NCBI RefSeq assembly: GCF_007991335.1
Contig: NZ_BJYD01000012.1
Coordinates: forward strand, 310,001-374,000
Length of the DNA stretch: 64,000 nucleotides
Direction: 5' to 3'
DNA from: Halobacillus faecis
GTDB taxonomy: Bacteria; Bacillota; Bacilli; Bacillales; Halobacillaceae
This document shows positions 25,323 to 33,649 of this stretch, piece after piece (position 1 is the first letter of the stretch; every line of letters begins with the position of its first letter). The position numbers and the translations under genes are program-made. Below the pieces are notes generated by a model. That model was not told where the DNA came from. It did not search any database and worked only from the letters and a program-made list of their open reading frames with translations.

Positions 25323-26555
25323 TCAAAAGTCGGGAATATGCTTTGCGGAGGTCACTTTACGATTCATAGCCATGAACAAAAGTGCCCCTGAGAGCACAAG
25401 GAGAGCACTTGTAACGAAAAATACCATAGAAAACCCGTAAGCCCCAGCAATCATACCGCCCATAGATGGACCAATGATATTTCCGAGGAAACGGATGCTT
25501 GTGTTATAACCTAATACTTCACCCTGCATGGCGACTGGGGCCTCTTGGCGGATGTAAGCGGTACGTACAGGGATAATGCCGCCAATGGATACTCCTAACA
25601 AAAAGCGGAGGACAACCAGTTGCCAAATGTTCGTTACGAAGGCGGCAGGGAGATAAACGATTCCTGCCATGAATAAAAGGAAAACGAGGATCTTCACATA
25701 ACCGATATGATCGGCGATTTTCCCCCACTGTTTGGCCATCATCAAGTTCCCTAGCCCTGCTGCTGAAAAGGCGATTCCTGAGAACAAAGCTATGTTTTCC
25801 GGGCCGTGCAAATCACCGACGAATAATGAAAGGATCGGTTGAATACTGAAATGGGCCATTTGCACAAATAAAGAAACAATCATAACCATGAATAGCACGG
25901 GGTGCTTGAAGATGTGGGCAAGCACCTCTTTGGATTGATAGCTTGTTTTCTCATGGTCTCCTTCTTTTTTAATCCGCTGTTCATGAATCCCAAAGAATAC
26001 GATGAGAGCAGAAAGAGCGATTGTAATGGATACATATTGAAAAGTAGACGCATATCCAATGGAATCTGCAATCCAACCTCCGAGCAACGGTCCCATTAAA
26101 CTTCCAGTGATACTACCTGTCTGCAATGAACCTAGAACTTGGCCGGCGATATTTTTAGGCGTCTGGGTAGAAATCAGTGCTTGTGACATGGGAATGAATC
26201 CTGTGAAGACACCCATGAATAAACGGAGGAGAAAGAGTTGCCACACGGAGGATACGTTCCCCATAAGAAATACAGAGAGTGCAAGTCCTGTAGCAGAGAT
26301 AATTAATATGTTCTTTCTCCCATATTTATCTCCAATTTTCCCCCAGATTGGAGAACATAGAAAAGCGGACACGAACGTGATACCGAACACCCATCCAGAC
26401 TAGGTTTGGACATAGGCATCTGGATAACTCCCGAGTTCTTCTATATATAAAGATAAAAACGGCAGGACCATCGTAATACTGCCAGCTATAAAAAAATTGG
26501 CAAACCACATGATCCACAGGTTCCGTTTCGCCTGGGATTCGTTAGTAAGGATAAT
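25323..26555 (-). pseudogene. MFS transporter broken by an in-frame amber codon
   Basis: The frame from 26390 down to 25323 reads 355 residues of a 12-segment MFS protein, but begins in the middle of segment 2. The missing N-terminus is present in the same frame upstream ('NLWIMWFANFFIAGSITMVLPFLSLYIEELG'), separated only by TAG at 26402-26400, where a Trp codon would fit ('YVQT-stop-SGWVFG'). Upstream of that no ATG follows the AAGGAAGAAGGG box; only ATT at 26555 is at normal spacing, so the start also seems lost. The intact part carries motif A ('GKIGDKYGRKN') twice-repeat style and resembles YfmO/YitG-like multidrug carriers. One TGG-to-TAG change, a read error, or a shortened protein from the GTG at 26390 are the options. 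Confidence 0.75.
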
Positions 26556-26709
26556 ATCCCTTCTTCCTTGTTATTTCGACACCCTAAATATATAACACAA
26601 TTCCATATAAAGGGGAACCTTGAACAACTATGTTCCAGATTTTTTTGCAGTTATAAGTTTTTTATTGGTAAGGAAGGGAATTCCAATTATATCTCCTGGT
26701 TGTTAACGG

Positions 26710-26761
26710 TTGCAAAACATGTATATACAAATTATAATCATAGATAACTGATGTATATACA
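26710..26761 (+). promoter_or_regulatory. Promoter and twin TreR-type operators of the trehalose operon
   Basis: TTGCAA (26710-26715), a 17-base spacer and TATAAT (26733-26738) form a good promoter. Two copies of the palindrome TGTATATACA lie at 26720-26729 (inside the spacer) and 26752-26761 (early transcript), centres 32 bases apart, about three helical turns. They match the TTGTATATACAA operators known for Bacillus TreR. A weak cre-like TGAAAGCGTTTGAG follows at 26779-26792. Confidence 0.8.
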
Positions 26762-26804
26762 AGTTACAAGGGCTTCATTGAAAGCGTTTGAGGAGGAGAA
26801 ACAT

Positions 26805-27293
26805 ATGTTTAAGAAATTGTTTGGAAATAAAGAGACAGAATTGAAAGTGGCTTCACCATTATCAGGAAAGAAGGTAACTCTGGAAGAAGTGCCAGATCCC
26901 GTATTCTCACAGAAAATGATGGGGGAAGGAATTGCAGTAGAACCAAAAGACGGCGAAGTACTTAGCCCTGTGGAAGGTACGATTGTTCAATTGTTCCCAA
27001 CGAAGCATGCGGTAGGTTTGGAAACCAAGAGTGGTGCAGAAATTCTAATCCATATTGGTCTTGAAACCGTTGCAATGGATGGAGAAGGCTTTGAAGCTTT
27101 TGTTTCTCAAGGGGACAAAGTGAAAGTAGGAGACAAATTGATTTCCTTTGACCTGGACCTTGTGAAAGAAAAGGCGAAGAGCACAGTAACACCGATCATT
27201 ATCACGAACAGTGATGACTTTGATGTGCATGTGGCTGAAGAAGTTGAATTGACCGCAGGTTCTACACCATTAATAACGGTGAAGAAAAAGTAA
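26805..27293 (+). CDS. PTS glucose-type EIIA protein (trehalose operon)
   Basis: Start at ATG 26805 after GAGGAGGAG; the longer frame runs through the operator. The 162-residue protein is a stand-alone IIA-Glc: 'SPLSGKKVTLEEVPDPVFSQKMMGEGIAVEP', His68 ('PTKHAVGLE') and phospho-acceptor His83 ('ILIHIGLETV'). It passes phosphate from HPr to the EIIB domain of the next gene. In Bacillus subtilis TreP has no own EIIA and borrows one from another permease; here the operon brings its own. Confidence 0.92.
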   Translation: MFKKLFGNKETELKVASPLSGKKVTLEEVPDPVFSQKMMGEGIAVEPKDGEVLSPVEGTIVQLFPTKHAVGLETKSGAEILIHIGLETVAMDGEGFEAFVSQGDKVKVGDKLISFDLDLVKEKAKSTVTPIIITNSDDFDVHVAEEVELTAGSTPLITVKKK

Positions 27294-27317
27294 AAAACAC
27301 TTCAGGAGGTAGAGAAA

Positions 27318-28727
27318 ATGAACCATAAGAAACAGGCCGAGCAGATTTTAGAAGCTATCGGCGGGAAGGAAAACTTGTCTGCTGCAACCCACTGTGTCAC
27401 ACGGCTTCGATTGGCGTTACATGATGAAGGCATAGTTGATCAGGAAAAGCTGAATAATATTGATGCGGTAAAAGGGTCATTCTCAACAAATGGTCAGTTT
27501 CAAATTGTAGTCGGACAGGGGACTGTTGATAAAGTTTATAAAGAGTTCGTAGCTCTTGCTGGAGTCGGTGAATCTTCCAAAGAAGAAGTAAAAGAGGCTT
27601 CTAAAGGAAATATGAACCCTCTTCAAAGAGCCATTAAAACGCTTGCTGATATTTTCATTCCGATCCTTCCAGCGATCGTAACCGCTGGTTTGCTGCTTGG
27701 TATTAATAATATCTTGACAGCTCAGGGGATATTCTGGGACGAACAGTCCATTATTGATGTGTATCCACAATGGTCTGGAATAGCGAACATGATCATTATC
27801 ATAGCCAATACGGCCTTTGTGTTCTTACCAGGACTCATCGGTTGGTCCGCGGTTAAGAAATTCGGAGGTAGTCCGATCTTAGGTATTGTCATAGGTCTCG
27901 TGCTTGTACACCCTGATCTACTGAATGCGTGGTCATACGGGGATGCCGTAGCTGAAGGGTCAGTACCGACTTGGGATTTATTCGGATTAACCGTTGAGAA
28001 GATCGGTTATCAGGGACAAGTCCTGCCCGTTCTTGTTGCGTCTTATTTATTGACTAAAATAGAACTATTCTTACGTAACCGTATCCCTGATAATATACAG
28101 TTGCTATTTGTTGGACCGATTTCCTTGTTAGTAACAGGGTTCTTGACATTCATCATTATTGGACCAATTACTTTTGCTATCGGTAACTGGATCACAGATG
28201 CCCTTGTAGCAACATTCGATACTTTCGCGTGGTTAGGCGGTCTTATTTACGGTGGTTTATACGGGGTGCTCGTCATTACAGGTATGCACCATACATTCCT
28301 TGCTGTGGATATTCAGTTGGTTGGGAGCACGGGAACAACATTCTTGTGGCCGATGCTTGCTCTATCCAATATCGCTCAAGGTTCTGCTGCATTCGCCATC
28401 TGGTTAGCTTCAAAAGATGATAAGCTCAAAGGTTTGGGTGTATCTTCTGGTATCTCTGCATGGCTTGGGATTACAGAACCAGCATTATTCGGGGTGAACC
28501 TGCGCTTTAAGTATCCATTCATCATTGCCATTACTTCCTCTGCCATCGCTGGTCTTTATATCTCTGCGCAAGGAGTATTGGCAAGCTCTATCGGAGTCGG
28601 TGGTGTGCCTGGGATCTTCTCAATCGTTGCGGAGTACTGGCTGGACTTTGCTATCGGTATGGTCATCGTCATTGTCCTTCCGCTCGTAGGAACGTACCTC
28701 TATGCGAAGCGTAAAAAAGACGTATAA
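27318..28727 (+). CDS. treP: PTS trehalose permease EIIBC
   Basis: A 469-residue protein: N-terminal EIIB with phospho-cysteine Cys26 in 'ATHCVTRLRLAL', then an EIIC membrane domain of about ten segments with 'LVHPDLLNAWSYGD' and 'GITEPALFGVNLRFKYPF' (the GITEP substrate motif). It imports trehalose and phosphorylates it to trehalose 6-phosphate. Assignment to trehalose rests on the downstream hydrolase and TreR-type operators. It follows the EIIA gene by 24 bases, with CAGGAGGT. Confidence 0.93.
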   Translation: MNHKKQAEQILEAIGGKENLSAATHCVTRLRLALHDEGIVDQEKLNNIDAVKGSFSTNGQFQIVVGQGTVDKVYKEFVALAGVGESSKEEVKEASKGNMNPLQRAIKTLADIFIPILPAIVTAGLLLGINNILTAQGIFWDEQSIIDVYPQWSGIANMIIIIANTAFVFLPGLIGWSAVKKFGGSPILGIVIGLVLVHPDLLNAWSYGDAVAEGSVPTWDLFGLTVEKIGYQGQVLPVLVASYLLTKIELFLRNRIPDNIQLLFVGPISLLVTGFLTFIIIGPITFAIGNWITDALVATFDTFAWLGGLIYGGLYGVLVITGMHHTFLAVDIQLVGSTGTTFLWPMLALSNIAQGSAAFAIWLASKDDKLKGLGVSSGISAWLGITEPALFGVNLRFKYPFIIAITSSAIAGLYISAQGVLASSIGVGGVPGIFSIVAEYWLDFAIGMVIVIVLPLVGTYLYAKRKKDV

Positions 28728-28752
28728 AAATTAATAAAACGGTGGTGCTACA

Positions 28753-30438
28753 ATGATTGAACAACCTTGGTGGAAAAAAGCTGTCGTTTATCAAATTTAT
28801 CCGAAAAGCTTCAATGACACGACAGGAAATGGTGTCGGTGATATCCAGGGTATTATTGAGAAATTGGATTACTTGCATAAACTCGGGGTCGATGTGCTTT
28901 GGCTGACCCCGATGTACAAGTCTCCTCAAAATGATAATGGATATGATATCAGCGACTATTATGACATCCATGATGAATACGGGACGATGCAGGACTTTGA
29001 AAGGCTGCTTGAAGAAACACATAACCGTGGCATGAAGCTCATCATGGACATCGTTGTCAACCACACGTCTACGGAACATCAATGGTTCCAAGAGGCTAAA
29101 AAGTCAAAAGACAATCCTTATCGTAACTATTACATCTGGCGTGATCCTGTAAACGGGGAAGAGCCGACGAATTGGCAATCTAAATTCGGCGGTAATGCGT
29201 GGGAGTATGACGAGCAAACAGGGCAGTACTACTTGCACTTGTTCGACGTTACTCAGGCCGATTTAAACTGGGAAAATGAACAGATGCGTGAAGACATCTA
29301 CGAAATGATGCGTTTCTGGGGTGAAAAAGGTGTGGATGGATTCCGCCTTGATGTGATCAACCTCATCTCCAAAAATCAGGAGTTTCCGAATGATGATGGG
29401 AGTGTTGCACCCGGAGACGGGCGCAAATACTATACGGACGGACCTCGTGTGCATGAATTCATGCAGGAAATGAACCGTGAAGTTTTTAAACCCTACGACT
29501 TAATGACCGTTGGAGAAATGTCATCAACGAGTATCGAGCACTGTATTAAATATACGGCTCCTGACCGTGAAGAGCTGAGTATGACATTCAACTTCCATCA
29601 CTTGAAAGTGGACTATCCAAACGGTGAAAAATGGACGGTCGCTGATTTTGATTTCCATGAGTTAAAACAGATTCTTTCCAAATGGCAGAGGGAAATGAAT
29701 AAAGGAAATGGATGGAACGCCTTATTCTGGTGTAACCACGACCAGCCTCGTGTATTGTCAAGATTCGGAGACGATGAAAACTATCCCGAAGAATCCGGCA
29801 AAATGCTTGCTACGACCATTCATATGATGCAGGGAACACCTTACATTTATCAGGGAGAGGAATTTGGGATGACCAATCCTAAGTTCGAAAGCATCGACCG
29901 TTACCGGGATGTCGAATCGCTGAATATGTTTGAAGAGTTCAAAGCAAAAGGGGTCAGTGAAAAGGAGATCATTGAGATTTTAAAACAGAAGTCTCGTGAC
30001 AACTCTCGTACTCCTGTACAATGGAATAGAGAAGAAAATGCCGGCTTTACTGAAGGAACCCCATGGATTGATGTAGCGGATAATTATAAAGAAATTAATG
30101 CAGAAGTGGTCATGAACAAAGAAGATTCCATCTTCAACCACTATCAAAAATTAATTGAATTACGTAAGTCTCACGACATCATCACACACGGAGATTATCG
30201 TTTGTTGACACCAGACCATAACCAGGTGTTTGCTTATCTACGTGAATGGAATGGGGAACAGTTGCTTGTTGTGAATAACTTCTACAGTGAAGAAACGACG
30301 TTCACACTGCCAGAAGATGCCCATGTAACCGGTGAGGCTGACATCCTTCTAAGCAACTATTATGATTCTACAAAAGATTACCGTGACATCAGCCTTCGCC
30401 CGTACGAGTCGGTCGTTTATCATCTTACCGATGAATAG
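28753..30438 (+). CDS. treA: Trehalose-6-phosphate hydrolase
   Basis: A 561-residue glycoside hydrolase family 13 enzyme. Conserved regions: 'DVLWLTPMYKSPQNDNGYDISDYY', 'LIMDIVVNHTSTEHQWF', nucleophile Asp in 'GFRLDVINLISK', acid Glu in 'TVGEMSST' and 'WCNHDQPRVLSRFGD'. These fit phospho-alpha-glucosidases (alpha,alpha-phosphotrehalase, also called TreC), which yield glucose and glucose 6-phosphate. The length is as usual. The gene follows treP by 25 bases and precedes treR. Confidence 0.92.
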   Translation: MIEQPWWKKAVVYQIYPKSFNDTTGNGVGDIQGIIEKLDYLHKLGVDVLWLTPMYKSPQNDNGYDISDYYDIHDEYGTMQDFERLLEETHNRGMKLIMDIVVNHTSTEHQWFQEAKKSKDNPYRNYYIWRDPVNGEEPTNWQSKFGGNAWEYDEQTGQYYLHLFDVTQADLNWENEQMREDIYEMMRFWGEKGVDGFRLDVINLISKNQEFPNDDGSVAPGDGRKYYTDGPRVHEFMQEMNREVFKPYDLMTVGEMSSTSIEHCIKYTAPDREELSMTFNFHHLKVDYPNGEKWTVADFDFHELKQILSKWQREMNKGNGWNALFWCNHDQPRVLSRFGDDENYPEESGKMLATTIHMMQGTPYIYQGEEFGMTNPKFESIDRYRDVESLNMFEEFKAKGVSEKEIIEILKQKSRDNSRTPVQWNREENAGFTEGTPWIDVADNYKEINAEVVMNKEDSIFNHYQKLIELRKSHDIITHGDYRLLTPDHNQVFAYLREWNGEQLLVVNNFYSEETTFTLPEDAHVTGEADILLSNYYDSTKDYRDISLRPYESVVYHLTDE

Positions 30439-30453
30439 GTGAGGGGGCGCAGT

Positions 30454-31167
30454 ATGAAAAACAAATATGTCGAGATTTATCATAATCTCGTCAAAGATAT
30501 TCAGAAGGGAGAGTACGCAGCAGGAGGTACTCTCCCTTCTGAGCACGAATTGTGCGCACGATTTGAGACATCAAGAGAGACCATCCGTAAAGCTTTAAAC
30601 CTGCTTTCTCAGAATGGTTACATTCAAAAAGTGCGTGGGAAAGGATCGGTTGTTCTTGACCGGGATAAATTTGAGTTCCCGGTCTCAGGGCTGACGAGCT
30701 TTAAAGAGCTCTCGGATCGTTTGGGCCAGAGTTTTCAAACGCATGTTCACGAACTCACCCTTGTGAAAGAGGCAAAAGTTTGTCGTCAACTAAATTGTCA
30801 GGAAGGTTCTTATCTTTGGAAGGTCGTCCGTTCAAGGGAAATTGGCGGGGAGCGAATCATTCTAGATAAAGATTACTTAAGGCAGGATCTTGTGCCTGAT
30901 CTTACAAAAGATATTGCTCAGACGTCGCTTTATCATTATATAGAAAATGAACTGGGGCTCGATATCAGCTTTGCAAAGAAAGAAATTGTGGTCGAGCCCG
31001 TGACGGTTGAAGATGAAGAATTTCTGGATTTAAATGGTCACAACCAAGTTGTTGTCATTCGCAGTTATGTCTATTTAGGAGATACAACCGCCTTTCAGTT
31101 TACAGAATCCAGGCACAGACCAGATAAATTTCAATTTGTCGACTTTGCAAGAAGAACAAAGGTGTAA
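30454..31167 (+). CDS. treR: Trehalose operon repressor, GntR/HutC family
   Basis: Start at ATG 30454 behind GAGGGGGCG; the GTG right after the treA stop lies ahead of this box. The 237-residue protein has a GntR winged HTH ('GGTLPSEHELCARFETSRETIRKALNLLSQNGYIQKVRGKGSVV') and a UTRA effector domain ending 'DTTAFQFTESRHRPDKFQFVDFARR'. In Bacillus, TreR binds the operators upstream and is released by trehalose 6-phosphate. Its place as the last gene of the operon with matching operators supports the name. Confidence 0.93.
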   Translation: MKNKYVEIYHNLVKDIQKGEYAAGGTLPSEHELCARFETSRETIRKALNLLSQNGYIQKVRGKGSVVLDRDKFEFPVSGLTSFKELSDRLGQSFQTHVHELTLVKEAKVCRQLNCQEGSYLWKVVRSREIGGERIILDKDYLRQDLVPDLTKDIAQTSLYHYIENELGLDISFAKKEIVVEPVTVEDEEFLDLNGHNQVVVIRSYVYLGDTTAFQFTESRHRPDKFQFVDFARRTKV

Positions 31168-31171
31168 GGGG

Positions 31172-31206
31172 AAGGGGGACCATGTCGGGTCCCTCTTTGT
31201 TTTTTT
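31172..31206 (+). terminator. Terminator of the trehalose operon
   Basis: AGGGGGACC-ATGTC-GGGTCCCTCT stem, then TTGTTTTTTT, right after the treR stop codon. Confidence 0.85.
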
Positions 31207-31258
31207 AGCGTTACACGTTAGAATAGGAATATCGAATAGTAAGGACGAGGTGGGCGAA

Positions 31259-31768
31259 ATGTTCGTAATCGGGGCAACAAAAAAGTTACAAAATGAAATC
31301 GACCAACCAATTGAAGACTTAGAAGAATATAAGGATGTACCGGAAATATACCAGTGGCATGCAAACGTCGTCACAATCAATCGTAGAAAATGTCTTCTGT
31401 TGATGAATAACGCAACGGGGTTGAATCTGACGTTGTTCGGTTTGAGAAAGCAGCAATTTCAACATCTCGACAGTGTCATTAAAGGCTCATTAAAGCAATT
31501 GTTTCAACTGTTAGGGATAGAGAAAAAGATCGCCGATCAAATGTTAGAGGCGGCGGATGAAATCGTTTATACCAAAACGAAAAGCCGGAAAGTACTCGGT
31601 ATGCTGAACGAAGTTAAATTTTTCTCTGAAGATAAGGTAGCAGGTAAGGCATACGAAGATATAGATGCTGCTGCAATAAATGAATTTAATAATAAACAAC
31701 TCGTATTTTCTAATTTGGATCAGATTACTCCATATAAAGAATTTACTCGTTACTTTGAAAAGCAGTAG
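31259..31768 (+). CDS. Uncharacterised cytosolic protein, DUF6933-like
   Basis: Start at ATG 31259 after GACGAGGTGG; the upstream part of the frame overlaps the treR terminator. The 169-residue protein begins 'MFVIGATKKLQNEI' and continues 'YQWHANVVTINRRKCLLLMNNATGLNLTLFGLRKQQF', which I recall as a widespread family of Firmicute proteins without known function (DUF6933 in current naming). No membrane segment or catalytic motif is visible. It stands between two terminators. Confidence 0.75.
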   Translation: MFVIGATKKLQNEIDQPIEDLEEYKDVPEIYQWHANVVTINRRKCLLLMNNATGLNLTLFGLRKQQFQHLDSVIKGSLKQLFQLLGIEKKIADQMLEAADEIVYTKTKSRKVLGMLNEVKFFSEDKVAGKAYEDIDAAAINEFNNKQLVFSNLDQITPYKEFTRYFEKQ

Positions 31769-31793
31769 TGCTAAGGCACTGCTGCTTTTTGTT
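31761..31793 (+). terminator. Terminator after the DUF6933-like gene
   Basis: AGCAGTAGTGC/GCACTGCTGCT stem overlapping the stop codon, followed by TTTTTG. Confidence 0.85.
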
Positions 31794-31884
31794 TTCTCAA
31801 CAGTTGTTCAAGAATTTGAATACGTTTCCTTTATGAAGGATTTTATAGCTTAGGTGGATAATAATAATAAGGAGTTATGTTTCT

Positions 31885-31944
31885 ATGATACACATGAGGG
31901 TATATTACATAATAAGGATTTCATATAAATGGAGGGTTATATAA
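31885..31944 (+). CDS. Possible 19-residue leader peptide
   Basis: An AAGGAG box ten bases before ATG 31885 opens a frame of 19 codons ('MIHMRVYYIIRISYKWRVI') whose TAA overlaps the ATG of the next gene as TAATG. This layout suits translational coupling or a regulatory leader, but it is too short to be sure it is translated. Confidence 0.25.
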   Translation: MIHMRVYYIIRISYKWRVI

Positions 31945-33350
31945 TGTTTTTCAAATCTTTTTTTGATGAAGAATTAGCACAGATGTCTTACATGATTGGC
32001 TGTCAAAAGACAGGGGAAGCCATGGTCATTGACCCTGCTCGAAATTTATCCCCCTACTATGAAACAGCTGAAAAAGAAGGGTTTCATCTGTCAGCGGCTG
32101 CAGAGACACATATCCATGCAGATTTTCTTTCAGGTGCAAGGGAGCTTGCGAACGAAAAGAACCTCAAATTGTACCTTTCTGATGAAGGTGATGAGGACTG
32201 GAAGTATCAATACCTGAATGAAATCAATTGTAAGCTTGTAAAAGATGGCGATGAAATTTATGTAGGAAATGTGAGACTCGACGTCATCCATACTCCTGGT
32301 CATACACCTGAAAGCTTATCATTTTTGTTAACGGATGAAGGAGGAGGTTCTTCTGTACCCATGGGAGTCTTTACCGGAGACTTTGTCTTCGTTGGCGATG
32401 TAGGACGACCGGATCTACTTGAAAAATCTGCCGGCGCAGAGGGTACAGCAAATAAGGGAGCAGCGGATATGTACCAATCCGTTCAACGTTTTAAAGAACT
32501 TCCGGATTATGTACAAGTATGGCCTGGACACGGGGCAGGAAGTGCCTGCGGCAAATCACTGGGGGCTGTACCTTCTTCCACGATAGGCTATGAAAAAGAA
32601 AACAACTGGGCATTAAAGCACACCGATGAGAAAGCTTTCACCGAAGAATTATTAGAGGGACAACCTGAACCACCAAAGTATTTTTCCATGATGAAAAAGC
32701 TGAACAAAGAGGGTCCATCTCTGGAAAAGGGTCGAGATGTAGAGCATATTTCGGTTTCGGATTTGGATGGATATATTTCTGATGAGTATATGGTGGTGGA
32801 TACAAGACCATCATCTCAATTCTCAAACGGACACTTAAAAGGAACAATCAACATCCCTTATAATCGTTCGTTTACGAATTGGGCAGGCTGGTTGATTGAA
32901 TATGATCAAAAGGTTGTAGTCATCGCGTCTGATGAAACCATCCCGGCAATTAAGCGTTCTTTAGAGTCGATTGGGTTGGATGACCTTGTTGGTTATGTGG
33001 ATGAATCAGAGGTTAATGGCTATGGTGGATTAGAAACCTATGCAAGCATTACAGCAGAAGAGCTCGAAAACAAATTCAGAGGTCATGAGGATTATGTCAT
33101 CATCGATGTAAGGAATGATAGTGAATGGGACGATGACCATATCGAAGAAGCTCAGCACATCATGCTCGGAAAGCTGAAAGAGAGTATAGAGGATGTACCT
33201 TCCAATAAAACACCGATTGTCCATTGTCAGTCAGGCATGAGGTCAGCGATTGCTGCAAGTTTATTGCAGGCCTATGGATACAAGGATGTATTGAACTTGA
33301 AAGGTGGATTTTCAGCCTGGAAAGAGCATAAAGAAAAAATAAAATCTTAG
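31944..33350 (+). CDS. Persulfide dioxygenase-like MBL protein with two rhodanese domains
   Basis: Start at ATG 31944 after GGAGGG (ATG 31929 lies before that box). The 468-residue protein has a metallo-beta-lactamase domain (about 1-250) with 'AAETHIHADFLSGARELA', 'VIHTPGHTPESLSF' and 'FTGDFVFVGDVGRPDLL', the signature of ETHE1-like persulfide dioxygenases. Two rhodanese-like domains follow: the first ('MVVDTRPSSQFSNGHLKG') lacks the loop cysteine, and the second has 'IVHCQSGMRSAIAAS' with the active Cys. It probably handles glutathione- or thiol-bound sulfane sulfur (compare YrkH of B. subtilis). It is a single gene with a strong terminator. Confidence 0.9.
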   Translation: MFFKSFFDEELAQMSYMIGCQKTGEAMVIDPARNLSPYYETAEKEGFHLSAAAETHIHADFLSGARELANEKNLKLYLSDEGDEDWKYQYLNEINCKLVKDGDEIYVGNVRLDVIHTPGHTPESLSFLLTDEGGGSSVPMGVFTGDFVFVGDVGRPDLLEKSAGAEGTANKGAADMYQSVQRFKELPDYVQVWPGHGAGSACGKSLGAVPSSTIGYEKENNWALKHTDEKAFTEELLEGQPEPPKYFSMMKKLNKEGPSLEKGRDVEHISVSDLDGYISDEYMVVDTRPSSQFSNGHLKGTINIPYNRSFTNWAGWLIEYDQKVVVIASDETIPAIKRSLESIGLDDLVGYVDESEVNGYGGLETYASITAEELENKFRGHEDYVIIDVRNDSEWDDDHIEEAQHIMLGKLKESIEDVPSNKTPIVHCQSGMRSAIAASLLQAYGYKDVLNLKGGFSAWKEHKEKIKS

Positions 33351-33356
33351 TCACTC

Positions 33357-33391
33357 AAAAACCTGCCCGGAGATCTCCGGGCAGGTTTTTT
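33357..33391 (+). terminator. Terminator after the MBL-rhodanese gene
   Basis: AAACCTGCCCGGAG-AT-CTCCGGGCAGGTTTTTT: a fourteen-pair stem with T-run. Confidence 0.92.
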
Positions 33392-33395
33392 AAAG

Positions 33396-33427
33396 CAAAA
33401 AAAGACCTCTACCATAAAGATAGAGGC
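33396..33427 (-). terminator. Terminator after the propeptide gene
   Basis: On the minus strand GCCTCTA-loop-TAGAGGTC is followed by TTTTTTT, about 100 bases past the propeptide stop codon. It closes the regulator-propeptide operon. Confidence 0.75.
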
Positions 33428-33523
33428 AAAAGTTTGTATAGGTATAGGATTAGGGGAGGTGTTAATTATATAAAAATTGAATTAACACACAAAATTAAAA
33501 ATGAAAATTAATGTTACAGAAAA

Positions 33524-33649
33524 TTAAATCTGATCCACAACTAGTGGTCTAGGATAAGTTTCATCCATAGCACTGTCGGTGTAGGTTACACCTGCTGAAA
33601 GAGAAACAGCAAGGCCAACTAGTGCAATTAAGCTTAAAAGCTTTTTCAT
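33524..33649 (-). CDS. Secreted propeptide of 41 residues, candidate quorum-sensing signal (PapR/Phr-like)
   Basis: The minus strand reads 41 codons from ATG 33649 to TAA 33524. Residues 1-3 are MKK, 4-20 are hydrophobic ('LLSLIALVGLAVSLSAG'), and residues 21-27 offer an export cleavage site ('VTYTDSA'); the C-terminus is short, charged and ends 'YPRPLVVDQI'. The start codon overlaps the stop of the upstream regulator gene as ATGA, and the regulator is of RRNPP type. This is the arrangement of plcR-papR, nprR-nprX and rap-phr, where the secreted tail is processed and imported by the oligopeptide permease to bind the regulator. The box would be GGAGGG inside the end of the regulator gene. The sequence and overlap are seen; the signalling role is inferred. 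Confidence 0.8.
   Translation of the reverse strand: MKKLLSLIALVGLAVSLSAGVTYTDSAMDETYPRPLVVDQI

Noticed and set aside
26617-26650. GGAAC/GTTCC hairpin with T-run upstream of the trehalose operon
   Set aside because: No plus-strand gene ends there and the stem is only five pairs, so it is not called a terminator.
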